Assembly: GCF_001592225.1 (NCBI RefSeq) | Contig: NZ_BCWN01000025.1 | Span: forward strand, 1 to 51,071 | Source of the DNA: Castellaniella caeni NBRC 101664 | Lineage (GTDB): Bacteria > Pseudomonadota > Gammaproteobacteria > Burkholderiales > Burkholderiaceae_B | Reading direction: 5' to 3' | Length of the DNA: 51,071 nt | Translations under genes and position numbers: made by a program | Notes under the pieces: model-generated | The model's database searches: none | Told to the model about the DNA's origin: nothing | What the model saw: the letters and a program-made list of their open reading frames with translations, nothing else | In this document: positions 6,712-15,689 of the stretch, in pieces | Numbering within the stretch: position 1 is the stretch's first letter | Layout of the letters: each line of letters starts with the position of its first letter

Positions 6712-7422
6712 ATGCCCCAGCACACCCTCAAAGTAGGCGGCCTCGTCCCCTTCACCGCCACCGACTACCCGGGCCTGCTGGCCGCCGTCGTCTTCGTGCA
6801 AGGCTGCCCCTGGCGCTGCGGCTACTGCCACAACCCGCACCTGCAGCCGCGCACCGCCGACAGCCCCATGCCCTGGGGCGACGTCCACGCATTTCTGCAG
6901 CGCCGGGTGGGGCTCATCGACGGTGTTGTCTTCAGCGGCGGCGAGCCCACCATGGATCCGGGCCTGCCCCACGCCATCAAACAAGCCAAGGCACTGGGCT
7001 ACCGCATCGGCCTGCACACCGGCGGCACGCACCCGCGCCGCCTGGCGCAAGTGCTGCCCGACATCGACTGGGTGGGCCTGGACATCAAGGCCCATTTCGC
7101 CGATTACGAACGGGTCACCCAGGTGGCCCACAGCGGCAAACCCGCGCGCGAAAGCCTGCAGGCGGTGCTGGACAGCGGCGTGGCCTTCGAGTGCCGCACC
7201 ACGGCGCACCCCGACCTGATCAGCGCCACCGCGCTGATCAGCCTGGGCCAGGCGCTGGCCGACGCGGGCGTACAGCATTATGCCGTGCAGGTCTTCCGCC
7301 CCCAGGGCTGCACCGATGACACCCTGAACGCGCACGGCCAGTCGCTGCGCGAATGGCCTGGTGCAACGACCAGCGACGCGCTGGCCGCTATGTTTCCGTC
7401 ATTTACGCTTCGACGTGCGTAG
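6712..7422 (+). CDS. nrdG: Anaerobic ribonucleotide reductase activating protein (radical SAM)
   Basis: A 236-aa protein with start ATG at 6712. The frame is open upstream, but homologous sequence begins at LKVGGLVPFTATDYPG. It binds a 4Fe-4S cluster through CPWRCGYC (residues 33-40, CxxxCxxC) and uses S-adenosylmethionine to generate the glycyl radical. FSGGEPTMD is the SAM-binding GGE motif. This is the longer NrdG form found in proteobacteria with P. aeruginosa-like NrdD. Here its target glycine sits on the separate 60-aa protein encoded just upstream. It ends 50 bp from the convergent sox operon. Confidence 0.93.
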   Translation: MPQHTLKVGGLVPFTATDYPGLLAAVVFVQGCPWRCGYCHNPHLQPRTADSPMPWGDVHAFLQRRVGLIDGVVFSGGEPTMDPGLPHAIKQAKALGYRIGLHTGGTHPRRLAQVLPDIDWVGLDIKAHFADYERVTQVAHSGKPARESLQAVLDSGVAFECRTTAHPDLISATALISLGQALADAGVQHYAVQVFRPQGCTDDTLNAHGQSLREWPGATTSDALAAMFPSFTLRRA

Positions 7423-7426
7423 AAGC

Positions 7427-7459
7427 CGAAACGCTTCAGCCAACAGCCCAAGCGTTTCG
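7427..7459. terminator. Bidirectional terminator-like hairpin between nrdG and soxG
   Basis: CGAAACGCTT / AAGCGTTTCG, a perfect 10-bp stem with a 13-nt loop, fills most of the 50-bp gap between two convergent genes. It is placed to end both transcripts. Confidence 0.6.
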
Positions 7460-7472
7460 CAAGCAATGGCCA

Positions 7473-8066
7473 TCAGCTTGCCATCGCATCCAGCAACATG
7501 CGCGCAGTGTAATCCGCAAAGCTGCGCCGCACGATCAACTCCCAGCCGCCACCTCCGTCGTCGAGCGGGCGCAACAAGACGCTGGTCTTGAAGAAATGCG
7601 TCTGGGCGCAACGGCCAAACGGCAAGACACGCGGGTGCAAGTCGAGCGGGCAACCGGCGTTGAGCACATCGCGCGCCCCAGGCCCATGCAACTGAATCAC
7701 CGAGTAGCCACTGGTCTGGTCGGTAACTGCAAACCAGTGATTCGCCAATGCACGTTCAACCCGAGACACCATGCTATCCAGGCCATCAGTCTGCGCACGC
7801 AACAACCACTCGTCAGGCGCCAACCAGAAGACCACTAGTGATTCGTTGCAAGCCACGGTATTGGGGGTCAAAGGCAGTGCCAGCCCCAGGCATGCCTGAA
7901 CAGCCTCCAGGGCAGCGTGATTGGATGTGTCTACACGCAAATTGGCCAGGCTAATCAAAGGCCGCTCGCTCAGAGCCACCCGATCAGGGGTGCCGTGCCG
8001 CAACGGCAGGCCAAAGTCAGTGTGCAGCCCTGTCAGCGGGCTCTGCTGTTTGATTTCAGTCAACAT
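7473..8066 (-). CDS. soxG: Sarcosine oxidase gamma subunit
   Basis: A 197-aa protein and the last gene of the soxBDAG operon. The ATG at 8066 overlaps the 3' end of soxA by 11 bp, which fixes the start. The sequence (for example VALSERPLISLANLRVD and LAPDEWLL...) is typical of the small gamma subunit of heterotetrameric sarcosine oxidase, which resembles the GcvT/YgfZ fold and has a structural role in the alpha-beta-gamma-delta complex. Identity rests mainly on operon position together with these blocks. Confidence 0.88.
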   Translation of the reverse strand: MLTEIKQQSPLTGLHTDFGLPLRHGTPDRVALSERPLISLANLRVDTSNHAALEAVQACLGLALPLTPNTVACNESLVVFWLAPDEWLLRAQTDGLDSMVSRVERALANHWFAVTDQTSGYSVIQLHGPGARDVLNAGCPLDLHPRVLPFGRCAQTHFFKTSVLLRPLDDGGGGWELIVRRSFADYTARMLLDAMAS

Positions 8067-11055
8067 TTTGGCGGGCTCCTTCGGGATCGTAGAACACCGG
8101 GCTGCATACGCGCGCCGGCATGAATTGGCCATCGGCTGTGGCTACCGTGACTTCATGGCCCATCTGCGCCTGGCCGTCCTTGAGCATGGCAAGCGCAATC
8201 GAACGGCCCAGAACCGGGCTCATGTAGCTGGAAGTAACGTGACCAAACATGGGGGCGATAGCCGCCCGAGTCGGGCCCTGCAGAATCTGGCCACCCTCGG
8301 GCAGCACGCAGGTGGGATCATTGGCCAGCAGACCCACAAACTGCTTGCGCCCCGAACCGCTGGTATGGCTGCGCCCAAGCGAGCGCTTGCCCAGGCAGTC
8401 TTTGGTTTTGGCCAACATGCCGCCCATCCCCAGATCCATCGGAGTCACCGACCCGTCTGTATCTTGGCCGACGATGATGTACCCCTTTTCCCCTCGCAAC
8501 ACGTGCATGGTCTCGGTGCCATAGGGCGTGATGTCATAGGGTTTGCCAGCCTGCATCAGCCGCTCGGCGACATGGCGACCCATATTGGCGGGCACATAGA
8601 CTTCGTAGGACAGCTCGCCCGAGAAGCTCACCCGCAGCACGCGAGCAAAGACGCCATCAATGGTGCCTTCCTGAAAACTCATGAAAGGAAAGGCGCCGTT
8701 GCTGAAATCGATATCTTTGCAAACAGCGGACAACACCTTGCGGGCGTTGGGGCCGGCGATGGTCGTCACCGCGTATTGGTCGGTTACCGAGGTGAGGTAC
8801 ACCCGCAAATCGGGCCATTCGGTCTGCAGCCAGCGTTCCATCCAGCTCATGATGCGGGCCGCACCGCTGGTGGTCGTGGTCAACAGAAAGTGGTCTTCGG
8901 CCAAGCGGATGCTCACGCCATCGTCCATGACCATGCCGTTTTCATCGAGCAGCAGGCCATAGCGGCAGCGCCCAGGCTGCAACTTGGTCCAGGAGTTGAT
9001 GTACAGCCGGTTGAGAAATTCAACCGCATCAGGGCCGCGCACATCGATCTTGCCTAAGGTGCTGTAATCCAGAATACCCACGCTGTTGCGTACGGCCAGA
9101 CACTCGCGCCGTACGGCCGCATGCATGTCTTCACCCGATTTGGGGTAGTAATGGGCGCGCTTCCAGTTGCCCACATCTTCAAAGATTGCGCCCTGTTCGA
9201 GGTTCCAATCGTGCAAGCAAGTGCGGCGGATGGGATCGAACCAGTCGCCCAGTTCGCGCCCGGCCATCGCACCGAAGCTCACTGGCGTGTAGTTGGGACG
9301 AAACGTCGTGGTGCCGGTTGCCGGAATGCTTTGCTTTAGAGCCTCGGCCAGCACCCCCATGCCGTTGATATTGCCCAGCTTGCCCTGGTCGGTACCAAAC
9401 CCCATGGCCGTATACCGCTTGACGTGCTCGACCGAGTGATAGCCTTCGCTGACCGCCAGCAAGATGTCCGACACCGAAACATCATTCTGGTAATCAATGA
9501 ACTGTTTTGAGCCACGGGTAGCATCTTTACCCTTGTTCACCGCCCACAGCGGCAACAATGGGGTGGCCTCGACCGAGTTGGCCGACCAGGCCGGAAGCTC
9601 GGCTGGCCGCGTAGACACAGCACCTTGTGCAGCTCGCAGACCTGCCTGCACACCGCCATCCAGGGCGGCCTTCAAACTGAAGTCACCATTGGCAGCGCCC
9701 GCGCTGCTTTGGGGCTGCGCCGACACATCCGGCACGAAGCATGCGCGTGCGTCGCACCAACGCAGCTTGCCGCGCGATTGGGCGTACAGATGCACCACCG
9801 GGTTCCAGCCGCCCGACATCACCAGCAGATCACAAGCCAAGGAATCAACACCGTCGCGCAGGCTGGCCCCGTGCCCGCGCAGACGCACACCGCTGACATG
9901 TTTGCGGCCGCGCGCCTCGGCCACCACGGTCTGATGGATAACCCGGATGCCCAGGTGCTCAGCCAGGGTCGGCAAGGTGCCGTGGCTGAGCACACGCGGG
10001 TCAACCACGGTGACATCAGCGCCATGCTGCTTCAAGTCGATTGCGGTCTGGTACGCACTGTCATTATTGGTGAACACGACCGCACGATGCCCCGGCAACA
10101 CACCATACCGATGGATATAGGCAGACACGGCAGCCGCCATCATGACGCCTGGGATATCGTTGTTACCAAACACCAGCGGCCGCTCATGTGCACCGGTGGC
10201 CAGCACCACGTGCCGCGCCCGAATCTTCCAGATGCGTTCGCGCACGCCGCTGCGCTGCATGATCGGCAGATGATCGTGCAAACGCTCGCAAGCAGTCAGC
10301 AAATTGTGATCCTGATAGCCAAATGCAGTGGTGCGCTGCAGCACCTGAGTTTCCGGCTGGGCGGCCAGCTCTGCCACGCGTTGCGCCACCCAAGCTAGCG
10401 CCGACTGACCATCGATGGTCTCTTGAGTACGCAGCAGGCTACCGCCGGCCTCACTGCCATCGTCCACCAGAATGACACGCGCCCCGGTACGGCCGGCCGC
10501 GCACGCCGCCGCCAGCCCAGCTGGCCCCGCCCCCACCACCAGCACATCGCAATGGGCGTAGCGCTTTTCGTAGCGAGCCGGGTCTTGCTCGTCGGGAACA
10601 GAACCCAGGCCGGCCGCATCGCGGATGCGCTCTTCATACTTGCCCCACCAGCTGCGCGGCCACATGAAGGTCTTATAGTAGAACCCCGCTGGAATAAAGC
10701 GCGCAAAGCGTTGCATGACTGCCAGACGGTCGCGCTCGATATCGGGCTTGGCATTGACGCTGGTGGCACTCAAGCCCTCATAGAGTTCGACCTCGGTGGC
10801 ACGGGCATTGGGTACGGTATAAGGGCCGCTTTCCAGCTGCACCAGCGCATTGGGCTCTTCGACGCCCGCTGTCATAATGCCGCGCGGACGGTGATACTTA
10901 AAGCTGCGCGCTACGAAATGCACGCCATTGGCCAGCAAGGCAGACGCCAGCGTGTCACCCTGCAGACCGACATAAGCCTTGCCATTGAAGGTAAAACGCA
11001 CCGATGCGCCACGCTGCACACGCCCCCCCTGAGGCAGACGATTGGTCTGGTTCAT
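8056..11055 (-). CDS. soxA: Sarcosine oxidase alpha subunit
   Basis: A 999-aa protein, the full family length. The N-terminal 100 residues form the ferredoxin-like fold (FKYHRPRGIMTAG). An NAD-binding Rossmann fold follows (VVGAGPAGLAAACAAG, about 172-187, and VLATGAHERPLVFGNNDIPG). From about 620 to the end lies a GcvT-like aminomethyltransferase domain that takes the methylene released from sarcosine onto tetrahydrofolate (VEFLNRLYINSW, FSGELSYEVYVP). The complex converts sarcosine, O2 and THF to glycine, H2O2 and 5,10-methylene-THF in the cytoplasm. It overlaps soxD by 4 bp upstream and soxG downstream. Confidence 0.96.
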   Translation of the reverse strand: MNQTNRLPQGGRVQRGASVRFTFNGKAYVGLQGDTLASALLANGVHFVARSFKYHRPRGIMTAGVEEPNALVQLESGPYTVPNARATEVELYEGLSATSVNAKPDIERDRLAVMQRFARFIPAGFYYKTFMWPRSWWGKYEERIRDAAGLGSVPDEQDPARYEKRYAHCDVLVVGAGPAGLAAACAAGRTGARVILVDDGSEAGGSLLRTQETIDGQSALAWVAQRVAELAAQPETQVLQRTTAFGYQDHNLLTACERLHDHLPIMQRSGVRERIWKIRARHVVLATGAHERPLVFGNNDIPGVMMAAAVSAYIHRYGVLPGHRAVVFTNNDSAYQTAIDLKQHGADVTVVDPRVLSHGTLPTLAEHLGIRVIHQTVVAEARGRKHVSGVRLRGHGASLRDGVDSLACDLLVMSGGWNPVVHLYAQSRGKLRWCDARACFVPDVSAQPQSSAGAANGDFSLKAALDGGVQAGLRAAQGAVSTRPAELPAWSANSVEATPLLPLWAVNKGKDATRGSKQFIDYQNDVSVSDILLAVSEGYHSVEHVKRYTAMGFGTDQGKLGNINGMGVLAEALKQSIPATGTTTFRPNYTPVSFGAMAGRELGDWFDPIRRTCLHDWNLEQGAIFEDVGNWKRAHYYPKSGEDMHAAVRRECLAVRNSVGILDYSTLGKIDVRGPDAVEFLNRLYINSWTKLQPGRCRYGLLLDENGMVMDDGVSIRLAEDHFLLTTTTSGAARIMSWMERWLQTEWPDLRVYLTSVTDQYAVTTIAGPNARKVLSAVCKDIDFSNGAFPFMSFQEGTIDGVFARVLRVSFSGELSYEVYVPANMGRHVAERLMQAGKPYDITPYGTETMHVLRGEKGYIIVGQDTDGSVTPMDLGMGGMLAKTKDCLGKRSLGRSHTSGSGRKQFVGLLANDPTCVLPEGGQILQGPTRAAIAPMFGHVTSSYMSPVLGRSIALAMLKDGQAQMGHEVTVATADGQFMPARVCSPVFYDPEGARQNVD

Positions 11056-11351
11056 ATGGCCTCCCGCACAGGTTCGGCGGCATCCCGGCTTTGGCCGCCA
11101 AAGGTTTCATAGCTCTGGATGTCGTAGGTTCGGGTATCGCGCTCAGCGATGAACCAGCGACGACAACCATGGGCATGAACCCACTGCTCGCGAAACAGCC
11201 CGAAGGTATTTCGGCGCATGAACACGTAATCCCCCCACTCGCGATCATTCATCGCAGCGTTGTCCACGGGGCGCACGATGCCGGCTTCTCCCCCATAACT
11301 GAATTCAGTTTCGGCGCGATCCCCGCACCAGGGGCATTTGATCTGCAACAT
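11052..11351 (-). CDS. soxD: Sarcosine oxidase delta subunit
   Basis: A 99-aa protein. It shows all four zinc ligands known for SoxD: Cys6 and Cys9 in CPWCG, and His59 and Cys63 in WVHAHGC. It overlaps soxA by 4 bp (ATGA) and begins 10 bp after soxB, so translation is coupled. It has a structural zinc-binding role in the heterotetramer. Confidence 0.95.
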   Translation of the reverse strand: MLQIKCPWCGDRAETEFSYGGEAGIVRPVDNAAMNDREWGDYVFMRRNTFGLFREQWVHAHGCRRWFIAERDTRTYDIQSYETFGGQSRDAAEPVREAI

Positions 11352-11361
11352 GATGTCTCCT

Positions 11362-12609
11362 TCAGTGGGCGACGGCGGCCGCGCCGTGCTCGTCGATCAG
11401 GTGGCCGCTGTAGAAGCGGTCAACAGAAAAGGCCTTGTTCAGCGGATGCGGCTCGTCGTGCGCCACGGTATGCGCAAAGACCCAGCCAGAGCCCGGCGTG
11501 GCCTTGAAGCCCCCGGTTCCCCACCCGCAATTGAAATACAGCCCCTTGATGTCGGTCTTGGTGATGATCGGGCACGCGTCGGGCGACACGTCTACGATGC
11601 CGCCCCACTGACGATTCATGCGCACGCGGCTCAGGGACGGGAACATCTCGACGATGGCCTGCAGCGTGTGCTCGATGCTCTGGAAGCTGCCGCGCTGGCC
11701 GTATCCCAGGTATTGATCGATGCCCGCGCCGATCACCAGATCGCCCTTGTCAGACTGGCTGATATAGGCATGTACGGCATTGGACATGATGACGGTATGG
11801 ATGCAGGGCTTGACCGGCTCGGAAACCAGTGCCTGCAAAGGATGGCTCTCGATGGGCAGACGGATGCCTGCCATATCCGCCAGCACGCTGGAATGCCCCG
11901 CCACCACCACGGCCACCTTCTTGGCCCTGATGAAACCTTTGCCCGTATCCACGCCTTCGATCGCACCGTCTTTCTTGCGAATGTTGGTGACCGGACAGTT
12001 CTGGATAATGTGCACCCCCAAACTATCTGCCGCACGGGCAAAGCCCCAGGCCACCGCATCATGGCGGGCCACGCCACCACGCCGCTGAAACGACCCGCCC
12101 AGCACGGGATAGCGGCTGCCCAGATTGATGTTGGGCACGATCTCCTTGATCTGCGCCGGTGTCAACCACTCGCCATCGACGCCGTTGTAGCGGTTGGCAT
12201 TGATGCGCCGCTGGGTATCGCGCACTTCTTGCAGATTGTGTGCCAGGTTCATGACGCCGCGCTGGCTGAACATAACGTTGTAGTTCAGATCCTGCGACAA
12301 GCCCTCCCAGAGCTGCATCGCCTTTTCGTACAGCTGGGCGGATTCGTCCCAGAGATAGTTCGAACGCACAATGGTGGTGTTGCGTGCCGTGTTTCCACCG
12401 CCCAGCCAGCCTTTCTCCAGCACAGCGACGTTATGGATGCCGTGCACCTTGGCCAGGTAATAGGCCGTGGCCAAGCCATGCCCACCCGCACCGATCACGA
12501 CGACATCGTATTCCCGCTTGGGCTCGGGGCTATGCCATGCCCTTCCCCAGTTTTCATTGTGACTCAGCCCGTTGCGGATCAGGCTAAAGATCGAGTAGCG
12601 ATTACTCAT
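11362..12609 (-). CDS. soxB: Sarcosine oxidase beta subunit
   Basis: A 415-aa protein. The start ATG at 12609 is preceded by GAGGAGACC; a longer open frame exists but lacks such a site. It has an FAD-binding Rossmann motif [17 protein letters not shown] (about 36-52). His183 in [11 protein letters not shown] aligns with the histidine that covalently carries FMN in heterotetrameric sarcosine oxidases. The C-terminus ends [14 protein letters not shown] as in the Corynebacterium enzyme. It catalyses oxidation of the sarcosine N-methyl group. As the first gene of soxBDAG, its promoter must lie in the 115-bp gap to the regulator gene. Confidence 0.96.
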   Translation of the reverse strand: MSNRYSIFSLIRNGLSHNENWGRAWHSPEPKREYDVVVIGAGGHGLATAYYLAKVHGIHNVAVLEKGWLGGGNTARNTTIVRSNYLWDESAQLYEKAMQLWEGLSQDLNYNVMFSQRGVMNLAHNLQEVRDTQRRINANRYNGVDGEWLTPAQIKEIVPNINLGSRYPVLGGSFQRRGGVARHDAVAWGFARAADSLGVHIIQNCPVTNIRKKDGAIEGVDTGKGFIRAKKVAVVVAGHSSVLADMAGIRLPIESHPLQALVSEPVKPCIHTVIMSNAVHAYISQSDKGDLVIGAGIDQYLGYGQRGSFQSIEHTLQAIVEMFPSLSRVRMNRQWGGIVDVSPDACPIITKTDIKGLYFNCGWGTGGFKATPGSGWVFAHTVAHDEPHPLNKAFSVDRFYSGHLIDEHGAAAVAH

Positions 12610-12636
12610 GGTCTCCTCGCTTGGATGATGGCGCAC

Positions 12637-12647
12637 CACCATTGGTG
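12637..12647. promoter_or_regulatory. Palindrome in the soxB promoter gap
   Basis: CACCATTGGTG is a perfect short palindrome 28 bp upstream of the soxB ATG. It is a weak operator candidate for the neighbouring GlxA-type regulator. Short palindromes occur by chance and AraC-type sites are usually direct repeats, so confidence is low. Confidence 0.22.
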
Positions 12648-12724
12648 TCATGGGTGCAGTACATCAAAAGCGAACCCGACCCGATAGAATTATTTCGCCG
12701 TACCGGTGGAAGATTTCAGCTGCG

Positions 12725-13777
12725 TCAGAAGAACTCGCTGCGCTCCGGAAATACCTCGCTGATGTAATCGGTCACGGGCGTGGATGGCGACAACAGCGTA
12801 TCGGGCAACTGCGCACGGCCACGCCATGCGCTGGGCGGCATCCCAAAAGCGCCACGAAATTCGCGTCCCAGATGCGACGCATCGGCAAAGCCACACTCTG
12901 AGGCGATGGCAGCAATGGTCTTTTTGGTATGGGTCAGCATCCAGGCAGCCAAACGCAGCCGCATGCCGCGAGCATACGCCTGGGGCCCCTGCCCGGTAGC
13001 TTCCTTGAAGAGCCGCTCCAGGTGGCGCACTGAAATACCCAGCTTGCCGCTCAGTTCATCCAGGCTCAGGGCTCGGCCCACGTGCTGTTCCATCAACAAA
13101 ACAGCACGCCGTACAGCAGGGTGCGTCGTGGGCTGAATGCCAGGTGGCAAGGGCTGAGCGGCACTGGCTCGGCCCGCATCCTCGACCTGCAGGATGCGCA
13201 GCGCCTTTTGCACAATAGACTGATCGATATGACGCCGCAGGATCTCGGCGGCAACATCGATCGAGGCCCGCCCACCCGAACAGGTGATCCGGCGCCGATC
13301 GAAAACGTACAAGCGATCAGCCACCACCTGTGCCGGGTCAACGCTGGGAAAACGCTCGAGAAAATCCCAGTAATGAAACCAGCTGATGCAGATACGATGC
13401 TGATCGAGCACCCCCGCCTGCATCAAGGTAAACACCCCCGTGCACAGCCCCACCAGATGCACGTCTTTGTGTGCGGCCTCGCGAATGAATTCGAGTACCC
13501 CTGGGCTGACGGGCGGGCGCTGCAACAGGCCACCAACCACCACCACGTAATCAAAGCGGGTGGGGTCTCCGAGAGACTCCGAGGGTACCACCTGGATACC
13601 ACTGCTGGAGCGCACCGGTGCCAGCGTCTCATCGACCACCTGCCAGGCGCACCGCACCGGGCGGCTATGGTCGCCTTCGTCACTGGCCAAACGCAACACG
13701 TCCAGCATGCCTGAAAAGGCCGTCAAGGTGAAATGCGGCAACAAAACAAAGCCAAAACGCACAGGTTCCACACTCAT
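12725..13777 (-). CDS. GlxA-family (DJ-1/PfpI plus AraC HTH) regulator next to soxBDAG
   Basis: A 350-aa protein starting at 13777. Residues about 8-190 form a class I glutamine-amidotransferase-like sensor domain (FGFVLLPHFTLTAFSGMLDV; VGLCTGVFTLMQAGVLD). Residues about 220-320 are an AraC-type double helix-turn-helix (LSLDELSGKLGISVRHLERLF; TIAAIASECGFADASHLGREF). Family relatives sense quaternary amines and their products, for example GbdR for glycine betaine and SouR for sarcosine in Pseudomonas. Position directly upstream of soxB and divergent from purU suggests a sarcosine-responsive activator. It reads in the same direction as soxB with a 115-bp gap, so it may or may not share a transcript. 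Confidence 0.85.
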   Translation of the reverse strand: MSVEPVRFGFVLLPHFTLTAFSGMLDVLRLASDEGDHSRPVRCAWQVVDETLAPVRSSSGIQVVPSESLGDPTRFDYVVVVGGLLQRPPVSPGVLEFIREAAHKDVHLVGLCTGVFTLMQAGVLDQHRICISWFHYWDFLERFPSVDPAQVVADRLYVFDRRRITCSGGRASIDVAAEILRRHIDQSIVQKALRILQVEDAGRASAAQPLPPGIQPTTHPAVRRAVLLMEQHVGRALSLDELSGKLGISVRHLERLFKEATGQGPQAYARGMRLRLAAWMLTHTKKTIAAIASECGFADASHLGREFRGAFGMPPSAWRGRAQLPDTLLSPSTPVTDYISEVFPERSEFF

Positions 13778-13915
13778 ATGATCTCGCCTCTTCGTGCCCG
13801 AGCATTCAGGCGCCACGTCGTTTCCATTCTAGGCACACATTTCTCCTCATGCTGTAGTGGGCGCAAACACAGGGCCGTGCCACGTTGGCCACCAGCCCCA
13901 AACCGGAGACACACC

Positions 13916-14803
13916 ATGCAGCAGCCCCCATCGTCCACACCATCAGCCGCCAACACACTGTTTTGCCTGACGGTGTCCTGCCCCAGCAAGGCGGGCCAAG
14001 TCGCCGCCATCATCTCGTTTCTAGATCAGCGGCAGGGCTACATCGACGAGTTCACCGTCTTCGACGAAAAAAGTACGCAACAATTCTTTGTGCGCTGCGT
14101 CTTCCACACCGAAGGGCCTCAAGCACTGGACACCGCTCCCCTGAACCGCGATTTTGCTGAACTGGCCCGGCGGTTTTCCATGCGCTGGACCATTCACGAC
14201 ATGTCGCAACGCCCCAAGGTACTGATTCTGGTTTCCAAGCTGGAGCACTGCCTGGCAGACCTGCTGTTTCGCACCAGAATGGGCGAGCTACCGATGGACA
14301 TCATCGCCATTGCATCAAACCACGACACCTTGCGCGGCCACGCCGACGCCGCAGGCATCGCGTTTCACCACCTGCCTGTTACCATCGACACACGCCCCCA
14401 ACAAGAAACCGCCATCCTGAATCTGACGCAAACCACCGGTGCCGAACTGGTCATCCTGGCCCGCTACATGCAGATTTTGAGCTCCGAAACCAGCAAGACC
14501 CTGGCGGGACGCGCCATCAATATCCACCATTCGTTTCTGCCCGGCTTCAAAGGCGCTCGCCCGTACCATCAGGCATACGAGCGCGGCGTCAAGGTGATCG
14601 GCGCCACCGCCCACTTCGTGACTGACGATCTGGACGAAGGCCCGATCATCACCCAGTCGGTCGAGCCGGTTGACCACACGCAAACCCCCGACCAACTGCT
14701 GGCCACCGGCCGCAACCTGGAATGCCGCGCCCTGGCACAGGCCGTACGCGACTACCTGGAGCGCCGGGTATTCATCAGCGGGCATCGGACAGTGGTGTTG
14801 TAG
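13916..14803 (+). CDS. purU: Formyltetrahydrofolate deformylase
   Basis: A 295-aa protein starting at ATG 13916, after a CGGAGAC ribosome site. It has an N-terminal ACT domain (LTVSCPSKAGQVAAIISFLD, about 18-37) and a C-terminal formyltransferase-like domain with INIHHSFLPGFKGARPYHQA and GATAHFVTDDLDEGPII, which carry the catalytic His and Asp. It hydrolyses 10-formyl-THF to THF and formate. It is commonly found beside sox operons, where it regenerates THF for sarcosine oxidase by discarding excess C1 units as formate. It is transcribed divergently from the GlxA-type regulator across a 138-bp gap. Confidence 0.95.
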   Translation: MQQPPSSTPSAANTLFCLTVSCPSKAGQVAAIISFLDQRQGYIDEFTVFDEKSTQQFFVRCVFHTEGPQALDTAPLNRDFAELARRFSMRWTIHDMSQRPKVLILVSKLEHCLADLLFRTRMGELPMDIIAIASNHDTLRGHADAAGIAFHHLPVTIDTRPQQETAILNLTQTTGAELVILARYMQILSSETSKTLAGRAINIHHSFLPGFKGARPYHQAYERGVKVIGATAHFVTDDLDEGPIITQSVEPVDHTQTPDQLLATGRNLECRALAQAVRDYLERRVFISGHRTVVL

Positions 14804-14832
14804 GCTGCCGGTGGACAGGTGGCAGACACCAC
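14792..14832. terminator. Possible bipartite hairpin between purU and ABC permease
   Basis: GTGGTGT (14792-14798) pairs with ACACCAC (14826-14832), and inside it CTGCC (14805-14809) pairs with GGCAG (14821-14825). It lies at the 3' ends of two convergent genes. The stem is interrupted, so the call is tentative. Confidence 0.35.
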
Positions 14833-14866
14833 GCTGGCCACCGCGACACGGCCAAAACCCAAACAT

Positions 14867-15685
14867 CTACGCCCGGACCGTCGGCTGCTGCCGCGTCAGC
14901 AAAGCAAGCGCAACGAACAACAAAATGGACAACACCAGCAACAGCGTGGCGGCTGCCATGATCGTCGGATTGATCTGATCGCGAATGCCAGAAAACATCT
15001 GCACGGGCAGCGTGCGCTGCTCAGCGGCCGTCATGAACAATGCCACCACAACCTCATCAAATGAGATCGCAAAGGCAAAGATCCCGCCGGACACCACCCC
15101 AGGAAGAATGCTGGGCAAGGTCACCCGAAAAAACGTCGACAAAGGAGACGCACCCAGGCTTGACGCAGCCCGCGTCAGGTTGGTGTCGTAAGTAGACAGG
15201 GTTGCGCTCACCGTAATGACGACGAAAGGCGTTGCGAGTGCCGTGTGCGCCAGCACCAGACCCGTACGTGTATTAGTCAGGCCAAACTGTCCGAAAAACA
15301 GATAGCTACCCACCGCGACAATGACCACCGGAACGATCATGGGTGAAATAAGCAAAGCCATGATCCACCGACGCGCTGGAAAATCAGGCCGTGAAATACC
15401 CAATGCAGCCAATGTCCCGAGTGCCGTGGCCAGTATCGTAGTCAATACCGCCGTAATGGCACTATTAGTGATGGCATTCATCCAACGAGCATTGCCAAAA
15501 AAATCAGCATACCAGCGCAAAGAATACTCTTGCACAGGCAAGGTGAAGAAAGGGTCTCTTGAAAAAGACAACGGCACAATGATAAAGAGCGGTGCAATCA
15601 GAAACAACAGCACCGCGACCGCGAACGACACCACGAAGATGCGCGGCAAACGCTCTGCAGACGTTGCATAGGAAGGTAGCCACAT
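14867..15685 (-). CDS. ABC transporter permease, PotC-like
   Basis: A 272-aa inner-membrane protein with about six membrane segments. It carries the cytoplasmic ATPase-contact (EAA) loop TRAASSLGASPLSTFFRVTLPSILPG, typical of the PotC subunit of spermidine/putrescine-type importers (COG1177). It starts 4 bp after the PotB-like gene and is the last gene of the operon. The substrate is not evident from sequence. The setting in a creatine/sarcosine island suggests creatine or a related guanidino or methylamine compound. Confidence 0.88.
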   Translation of the reverse strand: MWLPSYATSAERLPRIFVVSFAVAVLLFLIAPLFIIVPLSFSRDPFFTLPVQEYSLRWYADFFGNARWMNAITNSAITAVLTTILATALGTLAALGISRPDFPARRWIMALLISPMIVPVVIVAVGSYLFFGQFGLTNTRTGLVLAHTALATPFVVITVSATLSTYDTNLTRAASSLGASPLSTFFRVTLPSILPGVVSGGIFAFAISFDEVVVALFMTAAEQRTLPVQMFSGIRDQINPTIMAAATLLLVLSILLFVALALLTRQQPTVRA

Positions 15686-15689
15686 GACG